Below, piece by piece: positions 41,994-50,553 of a DNA stretch of 64,000 bases. Source of the DNA: Sediminicola sp037203765 (GTDB taxonomy: Bacteria; Bacteroidota; Bacteroidia; Flavobacteriales; Flavobacteriaceae); the NCBI RefSeq assembly GCF_037203765.1, contig NZ_JBBCAS010000002.1, positions 62,001 to 126,000 of the forward strand, written 5' to 3'. A program made the position numbers and the translations under genes. The notes beneath the pieces were generated by a model that was not told the origin of the DNA, did no database searches, and was given only the letters and a program-made list of their open reading frames with translations. How positions within the stretch are numbered: the first letter of the stretch is position 1; each line of letters begins with the position of its first letter.

Positions 41994-43682
41994 TTAAAAG
42001 CCCACGGCCGTATCATCACCGCGTTTGTCGGCCCCACCTTCCAGCCTACCATCGGGCAGGACTCTAATGGCATCGACCTTACCTATGATCGGATTCCGTT
42101 CTTCATTAATGATATAACCTTTGGCACTTAAGGCCGATTTCAGTTCTGGTGAAAAACCTTCGGGTTCAAAAACGATGACATCGGGAAGCCATTGATGGTG
42201 GAACCTTGGAGCATTAACTGCCTCTTGCATGCTCAGGTTGAATTCATAGACATTGAGGATGGTCTGTGCAACAGCCGTAATTATGGTTGATCCTCCCGGG
42301 GTGCCCACTACCATATATAAATCCCCGTCCTTTTCCACAATGCTTGGCGTCATACTGCTCAGCATTCTTTTGCCGGGAGCGATACTATTGGCTTCCGCAC
42401 CAATGAGTCCAAACATATTGGGCACGCCAGGTTTGGAGCTAAAATCGTCCATTTCGTTGTTTAAGAAAAACCCAAGCTCATCACAGTACAATTTGGAACC
42501 ATAGGCACCATTGATGGTTGTAGTAACAGAAACAGCGTTCCCTGCACTATCCACTATGGAATAATGAGTGGTTTCATCACTCTCAACGATCTGTACTTCG
42601 CCACGGGCTATGTCCGATGATTTGGTAGCCTTGTCAAAGGAGAAATTGTCCATGCGCTCTTTGAGGTATTGTTGGCTCAACAATACATCCAATGGGATGT
42701 CCACAAAATCCGGATCGCCCAAATAATAGTTTCTATCCGCATAAGCCCTTCTGGAGGCTTCTGTAAAAAGTTGAATGGTCTTGGTTGAATTGTTACCAAA
42801 TTTGGCCACGTCATAAGGCTCCATCATTTTGAAAATCTGGTTCATGGTAACACCACCGCTGCTGGGCGGACTCATGGATATGATTTTTAAGTCCTTATAT
42901 TTAAAAATGATGGGCTGTCTCCACTGGGCCTCATAAGATGCAAGGTCTTCTTCGGTTACATAGCCGCCTTGGCCAAGGATAAATGCCGACAGGGACTTGG
43001 CCGTTTCACCTTTATAGAAGCCATCGCGGCCTTCCATGGCAATTCTTTTTAGGGTCTTGGCCAGGGCTGGATATTTCACGGTATCACCTTCTTTGTACAT
43101 TTTGGCAAACAAGGTGCTATCTGAATTGACTTCTATAATGATCTTACGATACTCGTTTAGGCGTTCTTCTTGTTTTTTGGTCACCACTACACCTCTTTCT
43201 GCCAGCGCTATTACAGGCGCCAGTATATCTTTTAGGGCCAAACTCCCAAATTTTTTGTGCACTTCTATCACTCCAGCTACAGTTCCTGGAACTCCCACGG
43301 CCGTTGCCCCCAGCGTACTTTTATTGGGAATAACGTTGTCCAAGGAGTCCAAATACATGTCTTTATGGGCAGTCATTGGTGCTTTTTCCCTATAGTCCAA
43401 TGATCCAACATCACCATTGCTCTTCCGATATACCATAAAGCCACCTCCCCCAATATTCCCTGCATAGGGGTAGGCCACTGCCAAAGCCAGTTCCGTGGCC
43501 ACCATGGCATCAAAAGCATTTCCTCCTTTTTGTAAAATTTCCGAGCCTATGGTTGAAGCTTCCACCCGGGCAGATACCACCATGGCCTTTTCTGTAACGA
43601 GGCCTGTAGGTTGTGCCGGTTGTTTGGTTTTGCAGTTGACTAAGAGTAGAAGCGTAAGGGCGAATAAGTAATAGTTCTTCAT
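41994..43682 (-). CDS. ggt: Gamma-glutamyltransferase (lipoprotein)
   Basis: Ntn hydrolase of 562 residues that cleaves the gamma-glutamyl bond of glutathione and related peptides. LLLLVNC gives a lipobox (Cys17). The autocatalytic cleavage point precedes the Thr nucleophile in ETTHYSIVDSAGNAVS, and GGGGFMVYR and LSSMTPSIV with the GGSTIITAV glycine loop are typical of the large and small subunits. An ATG at 43682 is chosen over ones 4 and 8 codons upstream to give a compact signal. It heads a leftward operon with the lipoprotein deformylase, 22 bases downstream. Confidence 0.93.
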   Translation of the reverse strand: MKNYYLFALTLLLLVNCKTKQPAQPTGLVTEKAMVVSARVEASTIGSEILQKGGNAFDAMVATELALAVAYPYAGNIGGGGFMVYRKSNGDVGSLDYREKAPMTAHKDMYLDSLDNVIPNKSTLGATAVGVPGTVAGVIEVHKKFGSLALKDILAPVIALAERGVVVTKKQEERLNEYRKIIIEVNSDSTLFAKMYKEGDTVKYPALAKTLKRIAMEGRDGFYKGETAKSLSAFILGQGGYVTEEDLASYEAQWRQPIIFKYKDLKIISMSPPSSGGVTMNQIFKMMEPYDVAKFGNNSTKTIQLFTEASRRAYADRNYYLGDPDFVDIPLDVLLSQQYLKERMDNFSFDKATKSSDIARGEVQIVESDETTHYSIVDSAGNAVSVTTTINGAYGSKLYCDELGFFLNNEMDDFSSKPGVPNMFGLIGAEANSIAPGKRMLSSMTPSIVEKDGDLYMVVGTPGGSTIITAVAQTILNVYEFNLSMQEAVNAPRFHHQWLPDVIVFEPEGFSPELKSALSAKGYIINEERNPIIGKVDAIRVLPDGRLEGGADKRGDDTAVGF

Positions 43683-43838
43683 TTTTTTTATCATTTCAAT
43701 ACGCAAAAGATAACCAATTCTTTAGAATCTCCTATCCGCCCAACTCATTTTTATGTCATGGCATGCCCTTCCAAGCAGCTGGTCTGTTAGCATCGGACTC
43801 CATGATATTCATATAGAAATGGGTAATTGGAATGTGGT

Positions 43839-43871
43839 AAAAAAAAAGGGCCGCCCCAGGACAACCCTTTT
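43839..43871 (-). terminator. Terminator of the DUF5602-like lipoprotein gene
   Basis: On the minus strand AAAAGGGTTGTCC pairs with GGGCGGCCCTTTT (several G-U pairs) across TG, and the T run extends to nine bases. It starts 7 bases after the gene's stop. Confidence 0.75.
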
Positions 43872-43878
43872 GATTTCA

Positions 43879-44703
43879 TTATTCGGCGTTTCGATGTACG
43901 AAACCGCTAAGCGAGATAATCTGCTTTTGATCTTTGGAATTTTGGTAAACATTGTATACCGTTGGATAATAAGCGGTTTTTGCAAATTTTGAAGGCTGCG
44001 AATAAGCTTCGCTAAATGGTACCCCACTTTCCAAATATGCCACCGTGTTCATGGGTTCAATAAAGGTTACTTCACCATCATAGGATCCATAAAGCAATAT
44101 GTTAGTAAATGGAGGTACAAAACTCATGGGAATCCAATGGGTACCCATCATAGGAACTGCGGTTCCACCATTTGGAGGTGTGAAATAATCATCAGGTAAA
44201 TAACCTGGCGGTGGGTAGTTATCAAACTTGGCCATCGCTTCGGGATAAATTGGAATCGCCTCCCTTTCAGCGACTGATGTCATATAGAAGTGTACGTCAA
44301 AATGGGGCACCGTAAAAACCCCATCTGGTTCATGGCCGTGAGGATTCCAATCGAAAAAGACATGGTCAAAAGGGGTCTCTTCTTTTGCTTTTTTGTGCAA
44401 TGGCAATACCAATTGTACCGGATCATCTCCACTAGGAAGTTGGTTCAGTAAATTTTTAGACATTTCAATGCCAATTTCTTCTGGTATGCCGCTGTGTGTA
44501 ATTCGGATCCATGAGCGCACATGTCCTTGGCCCAATTTTACTTGTGGGCCATAAAAAGTATTGGTTTTGGTGCTGTTTTTTTTAAATTTTGCCTTACTAG
44601 TGTAAGTTTGAGAAGAAATCTCATCCAAGCCTTCTTTACTACAGCCCATAAAACTCAGTAAAACCAATACGAATCCACCTACAAAAATTGCTTTAATTTT
44701 CAT
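43879..44703 (-). CDS. TTHB210/DUF5602-like lipoprotein
   Basis: Envelope lipoprotein of 274 residues (VLLSFMGC, Cys21). The mature part is rich in His, Pro and aromatic residues: HVRSWIRI, HVFFDWNPHGHEPDGVF, PHFDVHFYM and MGTHWIPM. These fit the DUF5602/TTHB210-like group, which has a histidine-rich, possibly metal-binding pocket. Function is unknown. It is followed by its own terminator, which separates it from the ggt operon. The 215 bases upstream hold no further gene. Confidence 0.65.
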   Translation of the reverse strand: MKIKAIFVGGFVLVLLSFMGCSKEGLDEISSQTYTSKAKFKKNSTKTNTFYGPQVKLGQGHVRSWIRITHSGIPEEIGIEMSKNLLNQLPSGDDPVQLVLPLHKKAKEETPFDHVFFDWNPHGHEPDGVFTVPHFDVHFYMTSVAEREAIPIYPEAMAKFDNYPPPGYLPDDYFTPPNGGTAVPMMGTHWIPMSFVPPFTNILLYGSYDGEVTFIEPMNTVAYLESGVPFSEAYSQPSKFAKTAYYPTVYNVYQNSKDQKQIISLSGFVHRNAE

Positions 44704-44918
44704 TGATTTAAATTTAAAAGTTTATTTATTACTGATTAAAACCTGAATCATTGTGTCCAATGATCAAACATATCCATTGCCAGAGGGGAACTTAAAATTT
44801 AGAAATATAGGGGGAGACTTATACTGTGGGGAACTGTGTTATGCTTCTTCAGAAGAAGAACATAAATATAATAAAAAAAGAAATATGTCATGAATTTAAA
44901 GACCTTGACCTGATGACA

Positions 44919-45512
44919 TCAATTGGAAATTAGAAGATCAAATTGATTTTTGGAATAGGTTTTTAATTCTTCAAAAAAAACGGAAAATTCTTTTTCAAAA
45001 TCAATGTAATGTGTTTCGAGATCCAAAATAGCATAATTCATTTTACTTCGGTTGTTTGTTCTGCGGTTCATGCCACTCAATACTCTGGATATACCATCCA
45101 AATTGGAGTAATTATAGATCCAATTATCGGAGATCATATAGGGCATCATTCTTTTTACGCCATCTGGAAGAATGGTGTAGTTCTCTTCCAATAGATCGTA
45201 AAACCGCTCAACAAAAATTTCCAAAGGGGTATTGGAATACTGATCCCAATTTTTGGCCAAAAAATGGTCGTAAAAAATATCAACGATCACCCCACTGTAA
45301 TGACTGTAGTTTTCATGTAGCCGCCGGGTGCTCTTTCTAACCGTGGGATGGGCATCAGTAAAGGTGTCTATGGCCCTGTGGAGCATAATGCCTTTTTGGA
45401 CATTCATGGGAAGATGTTTGTGCCTATTGCCCCTTATACTGTCGGCTATAAAATTTCCTATGGTAATTTCGTCATTCCCAAAAGAGAGGTATATATGTGC
45501 TAAAAAATTCAT
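44919..45512 (-). CDS. acpH: Acyl-carrier-protein phosphodiesterase
   Basis: HD-like enzyme of 197 residues that removes the phosphopantetheine arm from acyl carrier protein. It aligns with E. coli AcpH throughout: MNFLAHIYLS, GNFIADSIRGN, HRAIDTFTDAHP, and IVDIFYDHFLAKNW. Length is normal. It stands alone on the minus strand, divergent from the phosphoglucomutase/GlmM gene with 96 bases between starts. Confidence 0.9.
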   Translation of the reverse strand: MNFLAHIYLSFGNDEITIGNFIADSIRGNRHKHLPMNVQKGIMLHRAIDTFTDAHPTVRKSTRRLHENYSHYSGVIVDIFYDHFLAKNWDQYSNTPLEIFVERFYDLLEENYTILPDGVKRMMPYMISDNWIYNYSNLDGISRVLSGMNRRTNNRSKMNYAILDLETHYIDFEKEFSVFFEELKTYSKNQFDLLISN

Positions 45513-45579
45513 AGACCGTATTCTGCTGTCATTAAGTCGAATTTACAAATTACAAACCTAGTAATAAACTGTAGAGGTG

Positions 45580-45587
45580 TATATTTG
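45580..45587 (+). promoter_or_regulatory. Putative -7 element of the glmM gene
   Basis: TATATTTG matches TAnnTTTG, 21 bases before the ATG at 45609. No TTG is seen at the usual -33 distance. Confidence 0.45.
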
Positions 45588-45608
45588 CAAAAACTTTTTA
45601 TAGCATAC

Positions 45609-46997
45609 ATGACACTAATCAAATCAATTTCAGGAATAAGAGGTACAATTGGCGGAAAGCCAGGTACCAACCTAACCCCTATAGACGCCGTTAAATTTGC
45701 TGCAGCCTACGGAATTTGGCTAAAAGAATACTCCAAAAAGGATAAGCTAACTGTTGTAATTGGAAGGGATGCCCGACTGTCAGGGGAGATGATCCAGAAT
45801 ATTGTGGTCTCTACTTTGGTAGGATTGGGAATAGACGTTATAGACCTTAACCTTTCCACAACTCCGACAGTGGAAATTGCAGTGCCTTTGGAAAAGGCCG
45901 ATGGGGGTATCATTCTTACCGCTAGCCACAACCCAAAACAGTGGAACGCCCTAAAATTATTGAATGAAAAAGGGGAGTTTTTGGATGCCCAGCAAGGGGC
46001 TAAAATTTTGGAAATTGCGGAAAAAGAAGATTTTGATTTTTCTGAGGTAGACGATTTGGGGTCCATTACAAGAAATGATGCCTATATCGATATCCACATA
46101 GATGAAGTATTGAATTTGCCATTGGTGGACAAGGAAGTGATCAAAGCCGCCAAGTTCAAAGTGGTGGTAGATGGTGTCAATTCCACGGGTGGTATCGCCA
46201 TTCCCCAATTATTAAAAGAATTAGGAGTTGAAGTCGTAAAATTGTATTGCGAGCCTACCGGGCATTTTCCCCATAATCCAGAGCCTTTAAAGGAACACTT
46301 GGGAGATATTTGCGCCTTGGTGGTCAAAGAAAAAGCAGATTTTGGAATTGTGGTGGATCCCGATGTCGATCGACTCGCCTTTATAAGCAATGATGGTGAG
46401 ATGTTTGGAGAGGAATATACTTTAGTGGCCTGTGCGGACTACGTATTGGGCAAAACAAAAGGAAATACCGTTTCCAATCTTTCTTCTTCCCGGGCCCTTA
46501 GGGACATTACCGAGAAACATGGTGGTACTTACGAAGCGGCAGCCGTAGGTGAAGTTAATGTGGTAACCAAAATGAAGGCCAACAATGCCATTATTGGAGG
46601 TGAAGGCAATGGGGGAATCATTTACCCTGAAAGTCATTATGGGAGGGATTCTTTAGTTGGTACTGCTTTGTTTTTAATGCTGATGGCAGAGCGTGGCGGT
46701 ACGGTCAAGGAATTGCGCGATAGTTATCCCAGCTATTTTATGAGCAAAAAGAAAATTGAATTGACTCCAGAATTGGATGTGGATGCACTTTTGGTAGCGA
46801 TGGAGGAGAAATATAAGAACGAGCAGGTAACCAATATTGATGGGGTGAAGATCGATTTTCCAGAAAATTGGGTGCATTTAAGAAAATCCAACACTGAACC
46901 GATTATCAGGATTTATACGGAAGCAAAGAGTCAGGCTGAAGCAGATGGTTTGGCAGACCGCATTATAGCTGAGATCAAAGAAGTGGCGGGTATCTAG
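45609..46997 (+). CDS. glmM: Phosphoglucosamine mutase / alpha-D-phosphohexomutase
   Basis: Cytosolic mutase of 462 residues for UDP-GlcNAc synthesis (glucosamine-6-phosphate to glucosamine-1-phosphate). SISGIRGTIGG opens the chain, the phosphoserine is Ser106 in LTASHNPKQW, the metal loop is DPDVDRLAF, and GEGNGGIIYP and the phosphate-binding RKSNTEPIIRIYTEA motif follow. Substrate choice between GlcN and other hexoses is inferred from subfamily resemblance. ATG 45609 (MTLIKSISG) is preferred over a TTG at 45585 that lies inside the -7 box. It ends in a convergent terminator. Confidence 0.9.
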   Translation: MTLIKSISGIRGTIGGKPGTNLTPIDAVKFAAAYGIWLKEYSKKDKLTVVIGRDARLSGEMIQNIVVSTLVGLGIDVIDLNLSTTPTVEIAVPLEKADGGIILTASHNPKQWNALKLLNEKGEFLDAQQGAKILEIAEKEDFDFSEVDDLGSITRNDAYIDIHIDEVLNLPLVDKEVIKAAKFKVVVDGVNSTGGIAIPQLLKELGVEVVKLYCEPTGHFPHNPEPLKEHLGDICALVVKEKADFGIVVDPDVDRLAFISNDGEMFGEEYTLVACADYVLGKTKGNTVSNLSSSRALRDITEKHGGTYEAAAVGEVNVVTKMKANNAIIGGEGNGGIIYPESHYGRDSLVGTALFLMLMAERGGTVKELRDSYPSYFMSKKKIELTPELDVDALLVAMEEKYKNEQVTNIDGVKIDFPENWVHLRKSNTEPIIRIYTEAKSQAEADGLADRIIAEIKEVAGI

Positions 46998-47016
46998 ATA
47001 ACCGTCGGAGCTAAAT

Positions 47017-47066
47017 GAAAAGGCCTGGTGTACCAAGGAAGAGATTCAATGTTACCAGGCCTTTTC
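47017..47066. terminator. Bidirectional terminator
   Basis: GAAAAGGCCTGGT (47017-47029) pairs perfectly with ACCAGGCCTTTTC (47054-47066) around a 24-base loop. It sits between the convergent glmM and acyltransferase genes. Confidence 0.85.
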
Positions 47067-47954
47067 TTATTGAAATGCTTTGGGGACTTTGTTTCGGTGT
47101 TTCCACCTTTTGTGGGTCCAAAGATAGTGTTCTGGTCTTTCCCGAATCTGTTTTTCGGTTTCCCTTAAAAATCGATCTGTAATTTCATTTTTGTCGGTTT
47201 TTTTTCCAGCTTCGGTTATTGGGATGAACTCTGCCTGATAGTAGCCTCTCTTGACCTTGGATACCTTTAAAAAAACTACGGCCAAATCCAGTTTTCGGGC
47301 CATGACCTCGGCACCGTTGAAGATGGGGACTTTAACGCCCATAAATTCACTCCAATACTGCGCTTTGGAAACCATAGGGGATTGATCACTGACCATCCCG
47401 AATATTCCAGTAACTCCCAATTGTTCATTTCTGACCACGGTTTTTACGGTCTCTTTTTGGGTAATGGGTGTGGTATTCCACCGAGACCGTATTCTTTTGA
47501 TAAGTCGGTCGAAATATTTGTTCCCTATTTTTTGGTATACCGCATAGCCTTTGGACTTTACATAATTGTTCATACTTACATTCCATTCCCAATTGGCGTA
47601 ATGAGAGCAGAGGACAAGAATACTTTTTTTCTTTTCCAATTCTTGTAGCACTTCAATATTGACCACATGGTACCTTTTTTTTACCTCTTCCTTGGAAAGC
47701 CCCATGGTTTTTACCATTTCTAAAAACAGATCGCACATATGACTGTAAAAATCTTTTCTAATGGAGAGCAGTTCAGCTTCGGACTTTTCTGGAAAGACCA
47801 ATTTTAAGTTATTGTAGACCACCTTTTTACGGTATCCCACCACATGGTAGACCAAAAAAAACACTACGTCAGAGACCGCGTAGAACAACCTGTAGGGTAG
47901 GATGGAAATAAGCCATAAAAAGGGGTAGGCCAAGATATAAACTAGTAGCTGCAT
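47067..47954 (-). CDS. Lysophospholipid/lipid A acyltransferase (LpxL/HtrB-like)
   Basis: Inner-membrane acyltransferase of 295 residues. An N-terminal membrane segment (about 5-35) is followed by VLCSHYANWEW, corresponding to the HX4D/E catalytic motif of the LpxL/LpxM family, the DQSPM motif and the GAEVMARK segment. It should add a secondary acyl chain to lipid A or a related glycolipid. The transcript starts at a divergent palindromic promoter shared with the rhomboid gene. Confidence 0.88.
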   Translation of the reverse strand: MQLLVYILAYPFLWLISILPYRLFYAVSDVVFFLVYHVVGYRKKVVYNNLKLVFPEKSEAELLSIRKDFYSHMCDLFLEMVKTMGLSKEEVKKRYHVVNIEVLQELEKKKSILVLCSHYANWEWNVSMNNYVKSKGYAVYQKIGNKYFDRLIKRIRSRWNTTPITQKETVKTVVRNEQLGVTGIFGMVSDQSPMVSKAQYWSEFMGVKVPIFNGAEVMARKLDLAVVFLKVSKVKRGYYQAEFIPITEAGKKTDKNEITDRFLRETEKQIRERPEHYLWTHKRWKHRNKVPKAFQ

Positions 47955-47970
47955 GCAAAAAAAGTATGGG

Positions 47971-47988
47971 CAAATATAGCTATATTTG
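47971..47988. promoter_or_regulatory. Palindromic divergent promoter (acyltransferase and rhomboid)
   Basis: CAAATATAGCTATATTTG is an 18-base perfect palindrome made of two TATATTTG -7 boxes pointing away from each other and separated by GC. For the leftward gene a TTG (plus-strand CAA at 47998-48000) stands 19 bases upstream, a full -33/-7 match. The rightward side lacks a clear -33. Leaders would be about 10-15 bases on each side. Confidence 0.65.
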
Positions 47989-48008
47989 AATCCAAATCAA
48001 GGTATCCT

Positions 48009-48656
48009 ATGAATATGCATATTGCCACCATTGCCATTATTGCCATCAATGTACTGGTCTCCCTAAAAGGTTTTAACGATAGAAGTTTTTTTGAACGCTA
48101 CAAGTTCAATATTGCTGCCATACGGGCAGGGGAGAAGGACCGAATGTTTACCTCTGGTTTTCTTCATGTAGATTTCTCCCACTTGTTCTTTAATATGTTC
48201 ACCCTTTATTTTTTTGCCAATGTGGTCATTGCCTGGTTGGGGGCTCCCTTGTTTTTGCTGATTTATGCGGTCAGTTTGGGCGCAGGAAGTTTGTTGGCCC
48301 AATTTTTTCACAAAAACGAACCTTATTATAGCGCTGTGGGGGCCAGTGGGGCGGTGACCGGAATCTTATACGCCGCCATTTTATTGCAACCAGAAATGCA
48401 ATTGGGGATCTTGTTCATTCCAATACCCTTACCAGCCTATGTGATCGGAATCGCCTATCTGCTGTACTCCATATATGGCATGAAAAACCGTTTGGGCAAT
48501 ATTGGGCATACCGCACATTTTGGTGGCGCCATTGGAGGATATGTGATGACCTTGGTGTTTATGCCTAGTCTTTTGGTGTCTGAGACACTGATGGTCATGC
48601 TCATGGCTGTTCCCATCGTCATTCTTTTCGGCCTGGAAAAGATGGGAAAAATTTAA
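48009..48656 (+). CDS. Rhomboid-family intramembrane serine protease
   Basis: Six-helix membrane protease of 215 residues. The catalytic serine lies in GASGAVTG (near residue 112) and the partner histidine in GHTAHFGGAIGG (near residue 176). HVDFSHLFFNMF carries the conserved HxxxN of the second helix. Substrates are unknown. ATG 48009 is used; another ATG two codons on is equally possible. It is divergent from the lipid A acyltransferase. Confidence 0.92.
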   Translation: MNMHIATIAIIAINVLVSLKGFNDRSFFERYKFNIAAIRAGEKDRMFTSGFLHVDFSHLFFNMFTLYFFANVVIAWLGAPLFLLIYAVSLGAGSLLAQFFHKNEPYYSAVGASGAVTGILYAAILLQPEMQLGILFIPIPLPAYVIGIAYLLYSIYGMKNRLGNIGHTAHFGGAIGGYVMTLVFMPSLLVSETLMVMLMAVPIVILFGLEKMGKI

Positions 48657-48840
48657 AATCGATAAAAGATTAGCGTTAATAAACGACTGTTTTTTCTCCA
48701 ATAATGAGGGGATAGAGATAATGGGATATGGTTTTTTGTCCTCTTTTTAGGACAGGAAGTCGAGAATATCCTTGTATTTTATACTTAAACGTAGATTTTA
48801 ACGTTCTTTGATAACCCAAATAATGTTAAACCTACTTATA

Positions 48841-50484
48841 ATGAAAAGAATTTCCTTTCTGTTTTCAACAGTTTTATTGTTGGCTATATCCTGTAGTGAT
48901 GAAACTACCTTTTACGCTGAACCTGAAAGCACCATCAAATTAGAATCGAATATCGATATTTTGACCAACAGTATTGTTTTTGGCAATTCTGGAGTATTGG
49001 ATATTTTCGAAAAGGATGAAATATCGGGAAAGTTTTCCAAAGGAAATGCCGAAGGCGTAGCCGGTGATTATCCCCTTACCTTGGTAGCACAGGTTAGTCC
49101 ACCTTCGTTTGCTGGTGGAACCAATCTAACGGCTTCCCATGTACATGTTGATGGTAGTTTTGCATATGTATCCTATAATACGGTAGATGTAAGCTATGCA
49201 GGTGCCATAGACATTATCAATATATCCGATCCCAATAACCCAGTGGTCTCTTCAAGATTATATTTTACAAACAGGGATATCAATTCCCTTAAATATGACA
49301 ATGGATTTGTTTATGCCGTGGGTGGAATTGAAGCAGAAGGTGACCCAACCGCACTATCCAATGCATTTGTTGCAAAAATACCAGCAGTGAACGGAATTTT
49401 TAGTACTACGGGTATTGTCTTTGGCTATCAGCAAGGATTTGTTGCCACCGATGTAGAAACAACAGCAACCCAGGTTTTTGTGACCAGTGGTATGGACGGT
49501 GCCTTGGTCTCCTATGATAAACTAAGTTTAACCAATACAAAAAGTGTTCTTTCTGCAGACCTTAGGTCTTTGGCTGTTGAGAACAATAAGATAGCCGTCT
49601 TGGATGGTAGTAAAGGTGTAAGCATTTATGACCTTAACTTCCAATTAATCCGCGAAATACCGATCAATAGTGATTTTGGTGTATCCACCAAGAAAACAGT
49701 AGATTTTGACGCAGATCGAATCAATGTTTCGGAAGGCTCCAAAGGAGTAGGTGTTTACAATGCCACATCGGGAGCGTTCATTGAATATATCCCAATTTTG
49801 ATCAACCCTGATGGGGTTGACATGTCTGACATCGTTAACAATGCTGTGGCCATCAATGACGGCGTAGTCCTTATGGCAAACGGAGGAGCTGGGTTAAGTT
49901 TGAACGAAAAGAAGACCGATAATACCGAAGAATTCGGGATCATAGGATTGGATGGATCGATCAATTTTGTGGAATCTAAAGAAGATTATGTGTTTGCCGC
50001 TTCCGGTAAGTTGGGGCTTCAGATCCTTAAAATGAACAAACCCTCCGAAACCTTATTGAACAGATGTGCCAGTCTCTTGGTTTATCTGGGCAATGACAAC
50101 ATGAAGGTTGAAGTAGGCCAAGAGTTGGGATATTCAGCTGGGGCAGGAAAAAGACTGAAGAGTGTAGAAATAAAAGGATCTTTGTTACTGTGCGGTTCAT
50201 GGACCGTACAAAATGACACCAAAATAGATAAAGGTGGTTTGTTCGAAATGAACGGTAGTTTTATAGTTGGTAGCAATAAAAAGCAAAAGGAAATTCTTGT
50301 GGAAGAAAATGCTGTCTTTAGAGTAGAAGGAAACCTGACTATCTATGGTGATCTTATTCTTAAGAAAGGTGCTTCCATAGAGTTTTTGAACAATGCCGTG
50401 GTAACCATTTTTGGCGAAGTTGTTTTAGAAGAGAACGCTAAGGTGATAGGTGACTTTGTAGATGTGCGCAAGGCATTCAATTAG
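48841..50484 (+). CDS. LVIVD-type beta-propeller lipoprotein with a repetitive beta-rich C-terminus
   Basis: Surface lipoprotein of 547 residues (LLLAISC, Cys18). From about 75 to 390 there are repeated strands of the LVIVD type, such as AYVSYNTVDVSYAGAIDIINI and FVYAVGG, giving a propeller-like domain. From about 400 the chain becomes a series of short strands (LLLCGSWTVQND, FRVEGNLTIYGDL, VVTIFGEVVL) resembling a beta-helix or polymer-forming cap. The function is unknown and may be structural. ATG 48841 is chosen because the frame upstream would add 11 residues ahead of the signal. A strong terminator follows. Confidence 0.75.
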   Translation: MKRISFLFSTVLLLAISCSDETTFYAEPESTIKLESNIDILTNSIVFGNSGVLDIFEKDEISGKFSKGNAEGVAGDYPLTLVAQVSPPSFAGGTNLTASHVHVDGSFAYVSYNTVDVSYAGAIDIINISDPNNPVVSSRLYFTNRDINSLKYDNGFVYAVGGIEAEGDPTALSNAFVAKIPAVNGIFSTTGIVFGYQQGFVATDVETTATQVFVTSGMDGALVSYDKLSLTNTKSVLSADLRSLAVENNKIAVLDGSKGVSIYDLNFQLIREIPINSDFGVSTKKTVDFDADRINVSEGSKGVGVYNATSGAFIEYIPILINPDGVDMSDIVNNAVAINDGVVLMANGGAGLSLNEKKTDNTEEFGIIGLDGSINFVESKEDYVFAASGKLGLQILKMNKPSETLLNRCASLLVYLGNDNMKVEVGQELGYSAGAGKRLKSVEIKGSLLLCGSWTVQNDTKIDKGGLFEMNGSFIVGSNKKQKEILVEENAVFRVEGNLTIYGDLILKKGASIEFLNNAVVTIFGEVVLEENAKVIGDFVDVRKAFN

Positions 50485-50498
50485 AAAAGATAACGTAT

Positions 50499-50537
50499 AA
50501 AAAAAAGCCCCAAACTGCGAAGTTTAGGGCTTTTTTT
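50499..50537. terminator. Bidirectional terminator
   Basis: AAAAAAGCCC and AAACT pair with AGTTT and GGGCTTTTTT across GCGA, with one mismatch in the stem and A/T runs on both sides. It lies between the convergent LVIVD and TlpA genes. Confidence 0.85.
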
Positions 50538-50553
50538 TTATGTGTCATAAAGA

